A DNA stretch of 54,584 nt. Origin: Eubacteriales bacterium. Lineage in GTDB: Bacteria; Bacillota; Clostridia; Oscillospirales; CAG-382. Positions within the stretch are counted from its first letter, which is position 1; every line of letters starts with the position of its first letter. The notes under the pieces are model-generated. The model was not told where the DNA came from and made no database searches. It saw only the letters and a program-made list of their open reading frames with translations. Location of the stretch: NCBI GenBank assembly GCA_028705495.1, contig JAQWDK010000013.1, positions 1 through 54,584 on the forward strand. The letters run 5' to 3'. The translations under genes and the position numbers were made by a program. Positions 16,834 to 25,115 of the stretch are shown here, piece by piece.

Positions 16834-18186
16834 TCAATAATCTATAAAATCCCTGTATTCTCCAGCTTTGTCCCTCTGATAATCAAATGTACTCTCAAAA
16901 CCGGGGAGCAGTTTTTCAAGCCTTGTTCTCGGTTCCCTCGACATAACACCATATCTAAGCGCTTCCGGAGCATGGGTTATCTCATGGGGTGATGAAGCCG
17001 CGTCCTCCTGAATGATGCTGTCGAACCTAAGGCGAGGTAAAGAACGAATCAGATTGACACAGCCTGCGAAAATACAAAGCCTTGCATCTCTGCCATCGCT
17101 TTTTAGGTACTCTCTCAGCACTCGCCAGCCCGGTATTCTTCTGCTATCAGCCGGAACAAGTCCCCTGAGTCCGCTTGCGTGGAGTAGCTCAACGCCGCTT
17201 TTGCCGCTGTCCTGCCTTCTGTTCCAAAGATCAGGTGATGCGGCGGTATAGCGGATATTTTCACAGGATGGGCTGTATTCGATAATCTTTTTTGCCGCTT
17301 CTGATAGAATAAGTCCGCTTTCGTATAGTTCACGGTAAACAAAAAGCTTGCTCTCGGGGGAAACCGCAATCCAAAGGCAAGCAGTCATATCAAGACCATA
17401 ATCAAGAGCGCGAAAACAGGACCATGTACGGGGGATTGTAAAAGGCACACATACATGCTTTTCCGTTTGAAATTCTGGAAAGAACGCACCCTCAAAACTG
17501 TTCCAATCGCCGTCAAGCATAGCTTTTCTGCGCGCTTCCGGAAGGGATTTAAGGTTTTCTACATATTCGGGATTGTGCTTCATCAAATAGACATTGTCAT
17601 AAACCCTTGAAGGGATGAAGAGGTAATTTTCAGCCTTCTCCCCTCTCCTGTAAACCCTGTCTACAAAAAGACGCTTCACCCAGTCATGTCCGACACCGCC
17701 GGGGTTGCAAGTCAGGTACATCCTCGGCACAAAACCTTCGTGCGCAGTCCCACCGATTCGATTGCACTCCGTCAGGCACTGATACTGAAAGAAGGTAAAA
17801 TGCGTCGCTTCCTCCATACCTATAACCTCATATGACTGACCCTGATACTGAAGCACATCGCTTTCGGTGTCGCAGTAGCCGAGCCGAATACGAGAACCAT
17901 TGGGGAAACAAAATTCCCTCACACTCTCCCGCCACAAAGCGATGCCGTAAAGCAGCTTTTGGAGCGGCAGTATATGATTCTCGCGAAGCTCACCAAGTGT
18001 TCGCCTAAGCAGTAGCATATTTAACCCAGGATGAGCGAGAGCAAGCATCACAAGCTTCATCCTCATCGCCCAGCTCTTACCGCCGCCCCTTGCTCCACCG
18101 TAAGCGATAAACCGTCCGCGAGCGCAAAAAAACTCCGACTGTTTCAGGTTCGGAGTTATATCGAGCTTTATTTCGTTCTCAGCCAT
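16834..18186 (-). CDS. Terminase large subunit (DNA packaging ATPase/nuclease)
   Basis: 450 residues from the ATG at 18186, one base after the small terminase stop. Walker A is GGARGGGKS at about 30-38; the Walker B region is YEVIGMEEATHF, with the two acidic residues; and the CNPGG coupling motif follows. The C-terminal half has an RNase H-like nuclease pattern starting FRALDYGLDMTACLW. It pumps phage DNA into the procapsid and cuts it. All motifs look intact, so the protein should be functional. Confidence 0.9.
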   Translation of the reverse strand: MAENEIKLDITPNLKQSEFFCARGRFIAYGGARGGGKSWAMRMKLVMLALAHPGLNMLLLRRTLGELRENHILPLQKLLYGIALWRESVREFCFPNGSRIRLGYCDTESDVLQYQGQSYEVIGMEEATHFTFFQYQCLTECNRIGGTAHEGFVPRMYLTCNPGGVGHDWVKRLFVDRVYRRGEKAENYLFIPSRVYDNVYLMKHNPEYVENLKSLPEARRKAMLDGDWNSFEGAFFPEFQTEKHVCVPFTIPRTWSCFRALDYGLDMTACLWIAVSPESKLFVYRELYESGLILSEAAKKIIEYSPSCENIRYTAASPDLWNRRQDSGKSGVELLHASGLRGLVPADSRRIPGWRVLREYLKSDGRDARLCIFAGCVNLIRSLPRLRFDSIIQEDAASSPHEITHAPEALRYGVMSREPRTRLEKLLPGFESTFDYQRDKAGEYRDFIDY

Positions 18187-18187
18187 A

Positions 18188-18571
18188 TCAATCGCACCAA
18201 TGAAGAGCATCTCCACTTATGACTATCACCGGCGTTTCGCTCTCAGAAGAGTCGCCCTTATCAGAATAGTCGTGATTGTTTTTCATATCAAAAGACAGCA
18301 CAGCTGCAGGTATCTTCCCCTTCATCGCCATCTGCTTTTTGATGCGAGCAATCGAATTTTTCGCCCTTGATACAAAAGGACCATAAACATCGTCCTTCTC
18401 AAGAGTCAGCAGTTCCCGTCTTGTGCAACCCAGAAAGTCCGCAAGTGACTCAATATCGGCTATTTCGTCGGCATTTTCTGATAAATAGGTATTAAAATAC
18501 CTCCCAAGTTTTCTTTTACAGTCGACAGGGGAGGTAAATATTTTATTCGCTTGTGTTTTTATATCCGCCAT
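18188..18571 (-). CDS. Terminase small subunit
   Basis: 127 residues if started at the ATG at 18571 (MADIKTQANKIFTSP). An ATG at 18613 adds 14 very basic residues but lies within a TATAAT-like promoter element. The body is helical with a helix-turn-helix-like stretch (SLADFLGCTRRELLTLEK) followed by a long Lys-rich helix, as in small terminases that recognise the packaging site. First gene of the module, overlapping closely with the large subunit. The start is uncertain. Confidence 0.65.
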   Translation of the reverse strand: MADIKTQANKIFTSPVDCKRKLGRYFNTYLSENADEIADIESLADFLGCTRRELLTLEKDDVYGPFVSRAKNSIARIKKQMAMKGKIPAAVLSFDMKNNHDYSDKGDSSESETPVIVISGDALHWCD

Positions 18572-18657
18572 TCCTTTCTTGCGTTTTTTCGTCCGCTTTT
18601 TTGACAATGCCATTATAACAGATTAAAAGCCCATTTTCATCCGGAAAAAGTCCGAAT

Positions 18658-19119
18658 CTAATAACCCTCGTGCGCTTTGTCAGCTTCCTCTTTTGTTTCA
18701 TGTACAGTACCGCGCGGATGAGCTGGTGGCGCGTAGATTGAGTACAGCTTTATAGGTCTGTTGCCGGTGTTTATGAGATTGTGCCAAGTGCCTGCCGGTA
18801 CAAAAATGGCATAACCCGGTGAAACATTCGCCCTGTAATTAAGCTTGTTTTCCTCCGCTCCCATCATTGCCTGACCGAATCCGGACTCGACCCTAAGGAA
18901 CTGATCGTCATTCGGATGAACCTCAAGCCCAATTTCTCCACCTACGGGAATCGACATAAGAGTCAGCTGTAGATGATTACCTGTCCAGAGTGCTGTTCTG
19001 AAATTGTCGTTACGTAAGGTTTCTCTTTCGATATCGGTGACAAAAGGTTCCGGTCCATAATCGATATTCGGCATTGTAAAACCTCTTCTGTCCCTTCTAT
19101 CATAACCTCGCCTGTTCAT
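18658..19119 (-). CDS. Cupin-domain protein
   Basis: 153 residues. A basic Arg/Asp-rich start (MNRRGYDRRDRRGF) is followed by a single cupin domain: G..EVHPNDDQFLRVESG supplies the first metal-ligand motif (His, Glu), and PAGTWHNLINTG the second (His). Such proteins are common in Clostridia, often near sugar isomerases, with unknown substrate. GGAG precedes the ATG by seven bases. A TATAAT lies about 45 bases upstream, but its -35 is poor. Stands alone on the minus strand between the phage module and the DUF4886 gene. Confidence 0.75.
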   Translation of the reverse strand: MNRRGYDRRDRRGFTMPNIDYGPEPFVTDIERETLRNDNFRTALWTGNHLQLTLMSIPVGGEIGLEVHPNDDQFLRVESGFGQAMMGAEENKLNYRANVSPGYAIFVPAGTWHNLINTGNRPIKLYSIYAPPAHPRGTVHETKEEADKAHEGY

Positions 19120-19204
19120 ATATTATCTCCATTCTGCCGCGAAGCGGCGCAATAAAACTTTAGTCTGCTGTTTTATTATATGTTTTAAAAATAAAAGCGG
19201 GCAC

Positions 19205-19249
19205 AAAAAAACCGGTATTTATCTGCCATTTCTGACAAATAAATACCGG
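19205..19249 (-). terminator. Intrinsic terminator of the DUF4886 gene
   Basis: An 11-bp perfect stem (19212-19222 with 19239-19249) and a 16-base loop, followed on the minus strand by seven Us (19205-19211). It lies 18 bases after the stop of the minus-strand gene. Confidence 0.8.
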
Positions 19250-19266
19250 AATTCTTTAGGTATATT

Positions 19267-20943
19267 TTATTTCTTTTTTTTCTTGCCTATAATAGCTGCT
19301 GCTATAGCGGCAATTACAGCAACTCCTGCTAAAACATAAATCCAGTTGTTATTGTTCTCTTTCACAGTAGACTTAGACTCATCTGCTGACTCAGTTGTCG
19401 ATTCATCCGCTTTATCTGTTCTAACAGTGAGTGCCGGGCTTGCTTCACTTGCCAAAACGGTTGCAGTTTCCTTCGCACGGCGGTAGAAGCTGTAATCTGT
19501 GTCGGGGTTCAAGTTTGTAAAACTGCCGCTATCCTGCCAATTCGTACCGTCTTTGCTGTACTCAAAACCTGCTTCCGTCTTGAGAAGGACGGATGTGCCT
19601 GTCTTTGCTTCAAGCTCAGGTGCGGTAACTTCACCAGAATACGGTGTTTGGTCGCCCTTAGGAATATAAATTTTCAGCGCACTCTTGTGTTCATCGGGGT
19701 TTTCGCTAATATTAGTATTGTCGAGTTTGCTTAGGTTGAATGTGACATAGGTCCAGTCAGCCCACCAACCTTCGGTTACATTCGTAATCTTTTCTGTTAC
19801 ATTGCCCGCTCTTGTTCCGGTGACAAGCCCTGTGCCAGGCCATTTTTCGGGGCGGTACTGATAACCGTTTTCGATCACTATAACGCTACCAACGGGAATG
19901 TCCTCTTTTGTGAGTTTTCTGCCGGAGCATAAAAAGCGTTTGTTGAGTTCTACATTCGTTGCGGTGTAGTACTTATCGGTTGAGGTTGAGTTCCAGTATG
20001 AAAATGCAACAGGTTCCCAGTCAAAGAGTGTATAGCCATCGGGGTTGAAATTATCTTCAGGTTCCGTTTTGTAGGTTGATTCTGTCACATCATAGGGCGT
20101 TTTTATCGCATTGTTGACAGCTTCTTTGATTACCATTTGAGATTTTTGAGATGCGATTTCTGTATATATATCATCAATCGGCTCTCCGGTCAGCGCTTTG
20201 AACCAAGTCATGGCGGCTCCAAGTCGTCCGAGCTGATGGGACAGGTGATAACCGTCGCTTGTCATAGCTGCATCATCAAAATAGCTTGAGCGCATATTCT
20301 GAATCGTTGTTCCCGAAGGGATGAGTATGTCGATTTTGTCTGCGTATTTCTCCATAACAGATATTTTCGCAGTGTCTAAAATCGCATTGTACATCTTGTC
20401 CTGGTCTTTGTCGTAGTTTGCAAAACCTGCATGAGTGCTGGCCTTTGCATAAGCCCAGGTCATATGCCATGCGTATTTTGTGTCTTTGTTTTCGTTGTTT
20501 TCTTTGACATAGTCTATGAGATTTCCGAGATATGGTTCATAAGTTGCGGGTAAACCGCTGTTTGTGCTGACCTGCTGAAATATAATATAATCCCAGTTGT
20601 CGGATTTTAAGGCAGTAAGTATCGAAGTTGAGGCTTGCGTTTTCCAGCTGCCATCGCTATTGGTGTTGAAGGCATAGGCGTTTCTATTTCCCTGAGCATT
20701 CGTCCAATGAGTTTGGAGACTACAGCCCGCAATATAGAGATTGCCGAGTTTTACATTCTCAAATCCGCCTTTTGTCGCGACCTCATAAAGATGAGCCATT
20801 CCGTCTTCACTAAAGCTGTTTCCGATGGCAAGCACCTTAAAAGAACGCGCTTCAGCCGCCGCTTCATTTGCCGTCACAGCAAGACCTGACGATAAAACCG
20901 AGAAAACCAACATAACTAAAAATACCCTTTTGATTATCTTCAT
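19267..20943 (-). CDS. Secreted DUF4886 SGNH-like protein with membrane tail
   Basis: 558 residues from the ATG at 20943, preceded by AAAGGA. Signal peptide, then a DUF4886-type SGNH-like domain: AIGNSFSEDG near residue 39-48 (Ser nucleophile) and DGYHLSHQLG near 230-239 (Asp-His). A beta-rich middle follows, then a fibronectin-like repeat (SKDGTNWQDSGSFTNLNPDT), a Ser/Glu/Thr linker, a membrane helix and five terminal Lys. Probably a surface esterase acting on decorated polysaccharides; the substrate is unknown. Monocistronic, with its own promoter and terminator. Confidence 0.8.
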   Translation of the reverse strand: MKIIKRVFLVMLVFSVLSSGLAVTANEAAAEARSFKVLAIGNSFSEDGMAHLYEVATKGGFENVKLGNLYIAGCSLQTHWTNAQGNRNAYAFNTNSDGSWKTQASTSILTALKSDNWDYIIFQQVSTNSGLPATYEPYLGNLIDYVKENNENKDTKYAWHMTWAYAKASTHAGFANYDKDQDKMYNAILDTAKISVMEKYADKIDILIPSGTTIQNMRSSYFDDAAMTSDGYHLSHQLGRLGAAMTWFKALTGEPIDDIYTEIASQKSQMVIKEAVNNAIKTPYDVTESTYKTEPEDNFNPDGYTLFDWEPVAFSYWNSTSTDKYYTATNVELNKRFLCSGRKLTKEDIPVGSVIVIENGYQYRPEKWPGTGLVTGTRAGNVTEKITNVTEGWWADWTYVTFNLSKLDNTNISENPDEHKSALKIYIPKGDQTPYSGEVTAPELEAKTGTSVLLKTEAGFEYSKDGTNWQDSGSFTNLNPDTDYSFYRRAKETATVLASEASPALTVRTDKADESTTESADESKSTVKENNNNWIYVLAGVAVIAAIAAAIIGKKKKK

Positions 20944-20982
20944 GAGTAGATAATTCCTTTCGTGAATTGATATCATGTAACT

Positions 20983-21011
20983 ATTTAACCATACCAAACG
21001 ATATTTTGCAA
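20983..21011 (-). promoter_or_regulatory. Probable sigma-A promoter for the DUF4886 gene
   Basis: Minus strand TTGCAA (21006-21011), a 17-base spacer and TTAAAT (20983-20988). It is divergent from and close to the plus-strand promoter at 21027-21055. Confidence 0.5.
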
Positions 21012-21026
21012 GCGAAAAAACAGCGG

Positions 21027-21055
21027 TTGTAAAATAACTCCGAGCGTGTTAGAAT
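21027..21055 (+). promoter_or_regulatory. Probable sigma-A promoter for the DUF6056-like gene
   Basis: TTGTAA (21027-21032), a 17-base spacer and TAGAAT (21050-21055). The start of transcription would be near 21062, about 30 bases before the ATG. Confidence 0.55.
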
Positions 21056-21090
21056 ATAATGAGGATTAAATTTATATCTCGGAGCCGGAA

Positions 21091-22749
21091 ATGACGGATA
21101 AATTAAAAACAAATTTTCGATGCGCTACAAAGAAACTTAGCGCACATCATCTGATATTTGCCGTTTTTCTATTACTTCAAGCGGCAGTGCTCTTTTCTGT
21201 ACCTCTTTTCGGTGATGATTACTACTACGGAAGTTTTCTGAAAAAAGGAATGTCCTTCTTCGTAACAGAAAATGTCGTACACTACACAAAAACCAACGGC
21301 CGCGCAGTTGTTCATCTGCTTGACGAGCTTCTCCTTGCAGGTGGGACAAACTACCTCTGGAAGATATTTAACCTTTTTTCCATTGCGGTTTCGGTTTATT
21401 TCACTGCAGCAGTCGCTTCTTCCCGCTTTGCGTTTTCTCACACACCGTCAGATGAGGAAAAACGTCGCTTTTCAAGAATGCTTATCATTATTTGTACCCT
21501 TACGGGACTTTTAGAGATCGGTATACTGCGCCAGACATTATATTGGGCGACGGGATCAATGAATTACCTTTTCCCTTATGCGCTGTTTATTTGTTACTAC
21601 TATTTTTTAAGGCGTGATATAGAAAAAGAAACGGCAAGTTCCTCACTTTGGGCGCTCGGTTTCTTTGCGGGTTTCTCCAGCGAGCAAGCAGGTTTTGCGG
21701 CTCTTGCGACAACAGTCGCAATCCTTGTAATGCACTATGTCAAACGCCGCACACCGCCACTCTCTCAGTATTTCACGAACCTTGTCGCAGTCGGTGCGGG
21801 TTTTGCACTACAGATTTTCGCTCCGGGGAATGCGATGAGGACAAGCTATTACCCCGAATTTTACGCAAAGTCGATTATCGAAAGAATTTCGGAAAATCTA
21901 AAACCCCTTTATAATATTATCTTCAACATCGATGGCATATATATATTTGTGCTGATTGCATTTTGTTGCCTTGCGTTTTTCCTTGTATCAAAAGCCCTTA
22001 AAAGCAAAAAACTCCTAAAAGTCTTACTCTTTGCAGCAGCTGCAGTAACGCTGTACACAACCTGCATCTATATGCACGCGCTACTTAACAACCATTTAAT
22101 CCTCACGGAACTGGCGTTTTTGCCTTGGTTTGCTCTCAGCCTTTGCGGTTTTACAGTGGCAGCATTTATAAAAGCGAAAGATGAGAAAAGCTTTGAATCT
22201 ATTTTCTTCTTAATCCTTGCGCCCGTCCTTCAACTCGCGATGCTAATCTCACCTCAATATGGACCCCGCACACTGCTAATCTCAGCTTTCTGTCTTTTTA
22301 TACCGCTTTCATCTTTTATCGCTGAATATATAAAACAACCCGCATTTTCAGCTTCTATAGCAGTAATTCTATTTGCCTTCACCGATGCGGAATACCCCAT
22401 TTTGCTCCTTATCACAGCCATAGCATTTGCGGTACACCATATAAAAATAAAAAACAGAAGCTCTAAAACTTCCGTCACTATGGCGATTGTTTTAATTTGT
22501 GTCTCCTTCTCAGGTGTTGCTAAAAACGCCGCAGGTTATTTTGAGAACCTTCCAGCCCACAATTACAACAGCAAAGCCGTTGCCTCATATAAATCGTCAC
22601 CACCGGAGGACAAAACCCTGATTCTTGCGTACCTTCCGAACCCCGACTACAAATACACAATGCCCTATGATGACCCCTACCACCTTTCGTGGTATAAAGT
22701 CATAAACGACCTACCAGACGACGCTGTAATCGTTTTCGTAGACTATTAA
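21091..22749 (+). CDS. Polytopic membrane protein, DUF6056/GT-C-like
   Basis: 552 residues with about twelve hydrophobic helices. The first extracytoplasmic loop contains FGDDYYYG, followed by TNGRAVVH, and later LRQTLYWATGSMNYLFPY. Acidic motifs in the first loop and a W-x-TGS motif are characteristic of DUF6056-type proteins, which resemble GT-C glycosyltransferases using lipid-linked sugars. It probably modifies cell-surface glycans. Monocistronic, with GGAG before the ATG. Its stop directly abuts the stop of the convergent RNHCP gene with no terminator between. Confidence 0.65.
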   Translation: MTDKLKTNFRCATKKLSAHHLIFAVFLLLQAAVLFSVPLFGDDYYYGSFLKKGMSFFVTENVVHYTKTNGRAVVHLLDELLLAGGTNYLWKIFNLFSIAVSVYFTAAVASSRFAFSHTPSDEEKRRFSRMLIIICTLTGLLEIGILRQTLYWATGSMNYLFPYALFICYYYFLRRDIEKETASSSLWALGFFAGFSSEQAGFAALATTVAILVMHYVKRRTPPLSQYFTNLVAVGAGFALQIFAPGNAMRTSYYPEFYAKSIIERISENLKPLYNIIFNIDGIYIFVLIAFCCLAFFLVSKALKSKKLLKVLLFAAAAVTLYTTCIYMHALLNNHLILTELAFLPWFALSLCGFTVAAFIKAKDEKSFESIFFLILAPVLQLAMLISPQYGPRTLLISAFCLFIPLSSFIAEYIKQPAFSASIAVILFAFTDAEYPILLLITAIAFAVHHIKIKNRSSKTSVTMAIVLICVSFSGVAKNAAGYFENLPAHNYNSKAVASYKSSPPEDKTLILAYLPNPDYKYTMPYDDPYHLSWYKVINDLPDDAVIVFVDY

Positions 22750-23076
22750 TTATTTTTTCGGGAGATTATCAGGATTAGTGTAGCTTATCAGCAGCGATAA
22801 ATCGTCATCGGAAGCGGATTTGTTGTTCGATACCTCCCCGCATTTTTCACAGCGGTGAGTTATAACAAAGCCTTTTTTCGCGTGAGGTGTTACTGCAATC
22901 GGATACATTCTGCCTATGCACTCACAAGCCCTGTCTCCAGGGTTTTGGTCAATATGTAGCGACCAAAGGCAGTATGGGCAGTGGTTCCTTGAGGTGTAAC
23001 CCAGTGGAGGAACTTCCCTCTCGCAGTTTTTACAAATAAAGCCCGAATCGTTTTTTGAAAAGCGTTTAGTGTCCAT
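22750..23076 (-). CDS. RNHCP-domain zinc protein
   Basis: 108 residues. Two Cys pairs in the N-half (CKNCE near 15, CPYC near 34), the diagnostic RNHCPYC motif, then further Cys residues (CECIG) and a second pair (CEKCG near 79), so it probably binds two zinc ions. The RNHCP family is widespread in Gram-positives, with no established function; nucleic-acid binding is plausible. It ends exactly where the convergent membrane gene ends. Confidence 0.85.
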   Translation of the reverse strand: MDTKRFSKNDSGFICKNCEREVPPLGYTSRNHCPYCLWSLHIDQNPGDRACECIGRMYPIAVTPHAKKGFVITHRCEKCGEVSNNKSASDDDLSLLISYTNPDNLPKK

Positions 23077-23123
23077 AACTATCCGTCTCCCCCTTCAGGG
23101 ATTAAAAATTTACAATAAAAGAG

Positions 23124-23153
23124 TTTACAATTATTTACCTTCAGTATTATAAT
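23124..23153 (+). promoter_or_regulatory. Sigma-A promoter of the core gene cluster
   Basis: TTTACA (23124-23129), an 18-base spacer and TATAAT (23148-23153). The transcript would begin near 23160, giving a leader of about 110 bases before the DUF1385 start at 23272. Confidence 0.6.
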
Positions 23154-23173
23154 ACATTATTATGACATTTTCA

Positions 23174-23245
23174 ACCGCGCTTCGCGGTAAAAGTAGAGGC
23201 GTGAAATAATAGTCTGTTTTTATCCATCTATAAACTGTTCACGCC
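23174..23245 (+). other. Structured leader with two inverted repeats
   Basis: The 5' leader holds a 6-bp GC hairpin (23174-23179 with 23183-23188, CTT loop) and a second pair of arms, GGCGTGAA (23198-23205) and TTCACGCC (23238-23245), 32 bases apart. There is no run of Us, so it is not a terminator. It does not match a riboswitch class I know. Confidence 0.4.
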
Positions 23246-23271
23246 CCAAATATTTAAGAATGGAGTTTACT

Positions 23272-24270
23272 ATGTCCCGTAAAAAGAAAGAACTCAATCC
23301 AAGACTCAACGCCGTCGGTGGTCAAGCGGTAATTGAGGGCGTTATGATGAAGCATAAAGATAACTATGCCATAACAGTCCGCAAAGAAGACGGAACGCTT
23401 GAGACGGATAGCTATAAATTCAGCAGTATAAGAAAGAAAAGCAAAGTTTTCAACGTCCCTCTCGTAAGAGGTTTTATGAACTTTATCGATATGATGATAC
23501 TTTCCTATGGTACCCTTAACAAAGCAACAGATATGCTTGGTATTATGGATGAGGAAGAATCAAAATTCGAAAAGTGGCTAAAAAAACGCTTTGGCGCATC
23601 GATAGTCGGTTTTATAATGGTCATCTCCGTTATATTCGCTCTCGCTCTCGCAGGCGGTCTATTCATCCTGCTCCCAACCGCAACCGGTAGCTTTATCAAC
23701 AGCTTTGTTCCTCTCGGCTGGGCAAGGTCACTTGTTGAAGGTGTTGTCAGAGTTGTTATACTTGTCGCATATCTTTTCCTCGTCTCCCTTATCCCGGATA
23801 TGAAAAGGGTGTTCCAGTACCATGGTGCGGAGCACAAGAGCGTTTTCTGCTATGAGTCAGGCAAAGAGCTGACAGTAGAAAATGTCCGTGAGTTCAAGAG
23901 ATACCACCCGAGATGCGGCACTTCATTTCTTTTTGTACTCATAATTGTTTCAGTTGCCGTTTCGATGTTCATACCATTTGAAGAAACTTGGCTTAGAACA
24001 ATCTCAAAAATTCTTGTTTCTCCTATAATTATCGGACTCGGTTACGAATTTTTAATGTATGCAGGAAAACACGACAACGCACTTGTTAGATTTTTAACAG
24101 CACCAGGCCTTTGGATGCAAAGGATAACAACAAAGGAACCCGATGACTCAATGCTTGAAGTTGCGATAACTTCACTCAAAAAAGCTATGCCTGAAGAATT
24201 TCCAGAAGAAGCTACCAATACCGAAAAAATAGATATGCTCACAGAACAAAACCTCCCGGAGAATGCCTGA
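23272..24270 (+). CDS. DUF1385 membrane protein (YqhQ-like)
   Basis: 332 residues from the ATG at 23272, chosen because GGAG lies seven bases before it; an ATG at 23260 lies over that site. The family signature GGQAVIEGVMM is at about 16-26 and HGAEHKSVFCYE is near 185. Four to five membrane helices. The family is found beside prmC and prfA in Firmicutes and its biochemical role is not settled. It overlaps the prmC start by one base, so the two are translationally coupled. Its C-terminal acidic tail is hydrophilic. Confidence 0.85.
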   Translation: MSRKKKELNPRLNAVGGQAVIEGVMMKHKDNYAITVRKEDGTLETDSYKFSSIRKKSKVFNVPLVRGFMNFIDMMILSYGTLNKATDMLGIMDEEESKFEKWLKKRFGASIVGFIMVISVIFALALAGGLFILLPTATGSFINSFVPLGWARSLVEGVVRVVILVAYLFLVSLIPDMKRVFQYHGAEHKSVFCYESGKELTVENVREFKRYHPRCGTSFLFVLIIVSVAVSMFIPFEETWLRTISKILVSPIIIGLGYEFLMYAGKHDNALVRFLTAPGLWMQRITTKEPDDSMLEVAITSLKKAMPEEFPEEATNTEKIDMLTEQNLPENA

Positions 24271-25115
24271 TGACCGTAAGCGATTTACGAAAAAATATAA
24301 AAAAGAGTCTCGAAGAATATATGGTCGACGAAGCTGACATAATTGGCGATATCGTCGTCGCAAGCTCACTCGGAACTACTCGGAGCACACTTTATCTGAT
24401 GCTCGATAAAGAAGTGTCACCTGCAGATTTTGCAAAAGCAGAAGACATGGTTAAAAAGCTGATGACGGGAATGCCTGTCCAATATGTGCTCGGAGAATGC
24501 TACTTTTATGGTTTACCCATCAAAATCGGTGCCGGCTGCTTCATCCCCCGAAGCGATACTGAGCTTTTGGTTACAGAAGCTATCAAACTCCTGCCTAAGG
24601 GCGGTAAGTTTGCAGATATTTGCACCGGCAGCGGCTGTATCGCAAAAGCGATTGCAACCAAAAGACCCGACTGCACAGGGCTATCCCTTGACTACTATCC
24701 GAGACCGCTTTCAACCGCAGAAATAAACCTTGCGGATTGTCCAAATGTCAAAGTCGAACGCTTTGATGCCCTTGAACCGGATGATTATAGAAGGCTCTAC
24801 GGCTTTGACCTTATTGTATGCAATCCGCCGTATATACCCTCAGAAGACCTTCAATTTCTCGATACAAATGTGCAATTTGAACCCGAAACCGCACTTGACG
24901 GCGGAGAAGATGGGCTTAAATTTTACAGAGCTGTCAGCGAATATGGCAGTCAATGCCTAAAGAACAGCGGTGCGATACTTTTTGAGGCAGGAATACATCA
25001 AGCGGAGGATATTTCAGCGCTTTTGCAGTCCCAAGGCTTTAAAACATACACAAAAGACGACCTCGGCGGTATACCTCGCCTTATTGCGGGCGTAAAGATG
25101 GGCGGTAACGAATAA
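24270..25115 (+). CDS. prmC: Release factor glutamine methyltransferase PrmC
   Basis: 281 residues, normal length. N-terminal helical domain that grips the release factor; SAM-binding motif I FADICTGSGCIAKAIA at about 115-130; catalytic NPPY at 185-188 followed by IPSEDL. IPRSDTELL near 93 is the PrmC-specific segment. It methylates the Gln of the GGQ motif in RF1/RF2. The prfA gene that often accompanies it is not in this window. It sits between DUF1385 and a SpoU methyltransferase with one-base overlaps on both sides. Confidence 0.92.
   Translation: MTVSDLRKNIKKSLEEYMVDEADIIGDIVVASSLGTTRSTLYLMLDKEVSPADFAKAEDMVKKLMTGMPVQYVLGECYFYGLPIKIGAGCFIPRSDTELLVTEAIKLLPKGGKFADICTGSGCIAKAIATKRPDCTGLSLDYYPRPLSTAEINLADCPNVKVERFDALEPDDYRRLYGFDLIVCNPPYIPSEDLQFLDTNVQFEPETALDGGEDGLKFYRAVSEYGSQCLKNSGAILFEAGIHQAEDISALLQSQGFKTYTKDDLGGIPRLIAGVKMGGNE

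Larger units (their letters stand above)
9611..18613 (-). mobile_element. Compact podovirus-like capsid/packaging module, possibly domesticated
   Basis: Twelve tightly packed minus-strand genes in the order small terminase, large terminase, portal, probable scaffold, coat, small beta protein, probable connector, beta-propeller hub, coiled-coil protein, holin, a 22-codon frame and a small membrane protein. This order follows the head region of P22-like podoviruses. All frames are open and many overlap by a few bases, and the base composition is similar to the neighbouring chromosome. No integrase, repressor, replication gene, endolysin, tailspike, tRNA or obvious flanking direct repeat is seen. 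It could be a prophage remnant, a satellite, or a gene-transfer-agent-like cluster; the boundaries are set by the outermost phage-type genes. Confidence 0.7.

Noticed and set aside
9585..18660. Attachment-site direct repeats flanking the phage module
   Set aside because: I compared both ends by eye and saw only short matches such as ATCCGG, not a convincing repeat; no tRNA gene borders the module.
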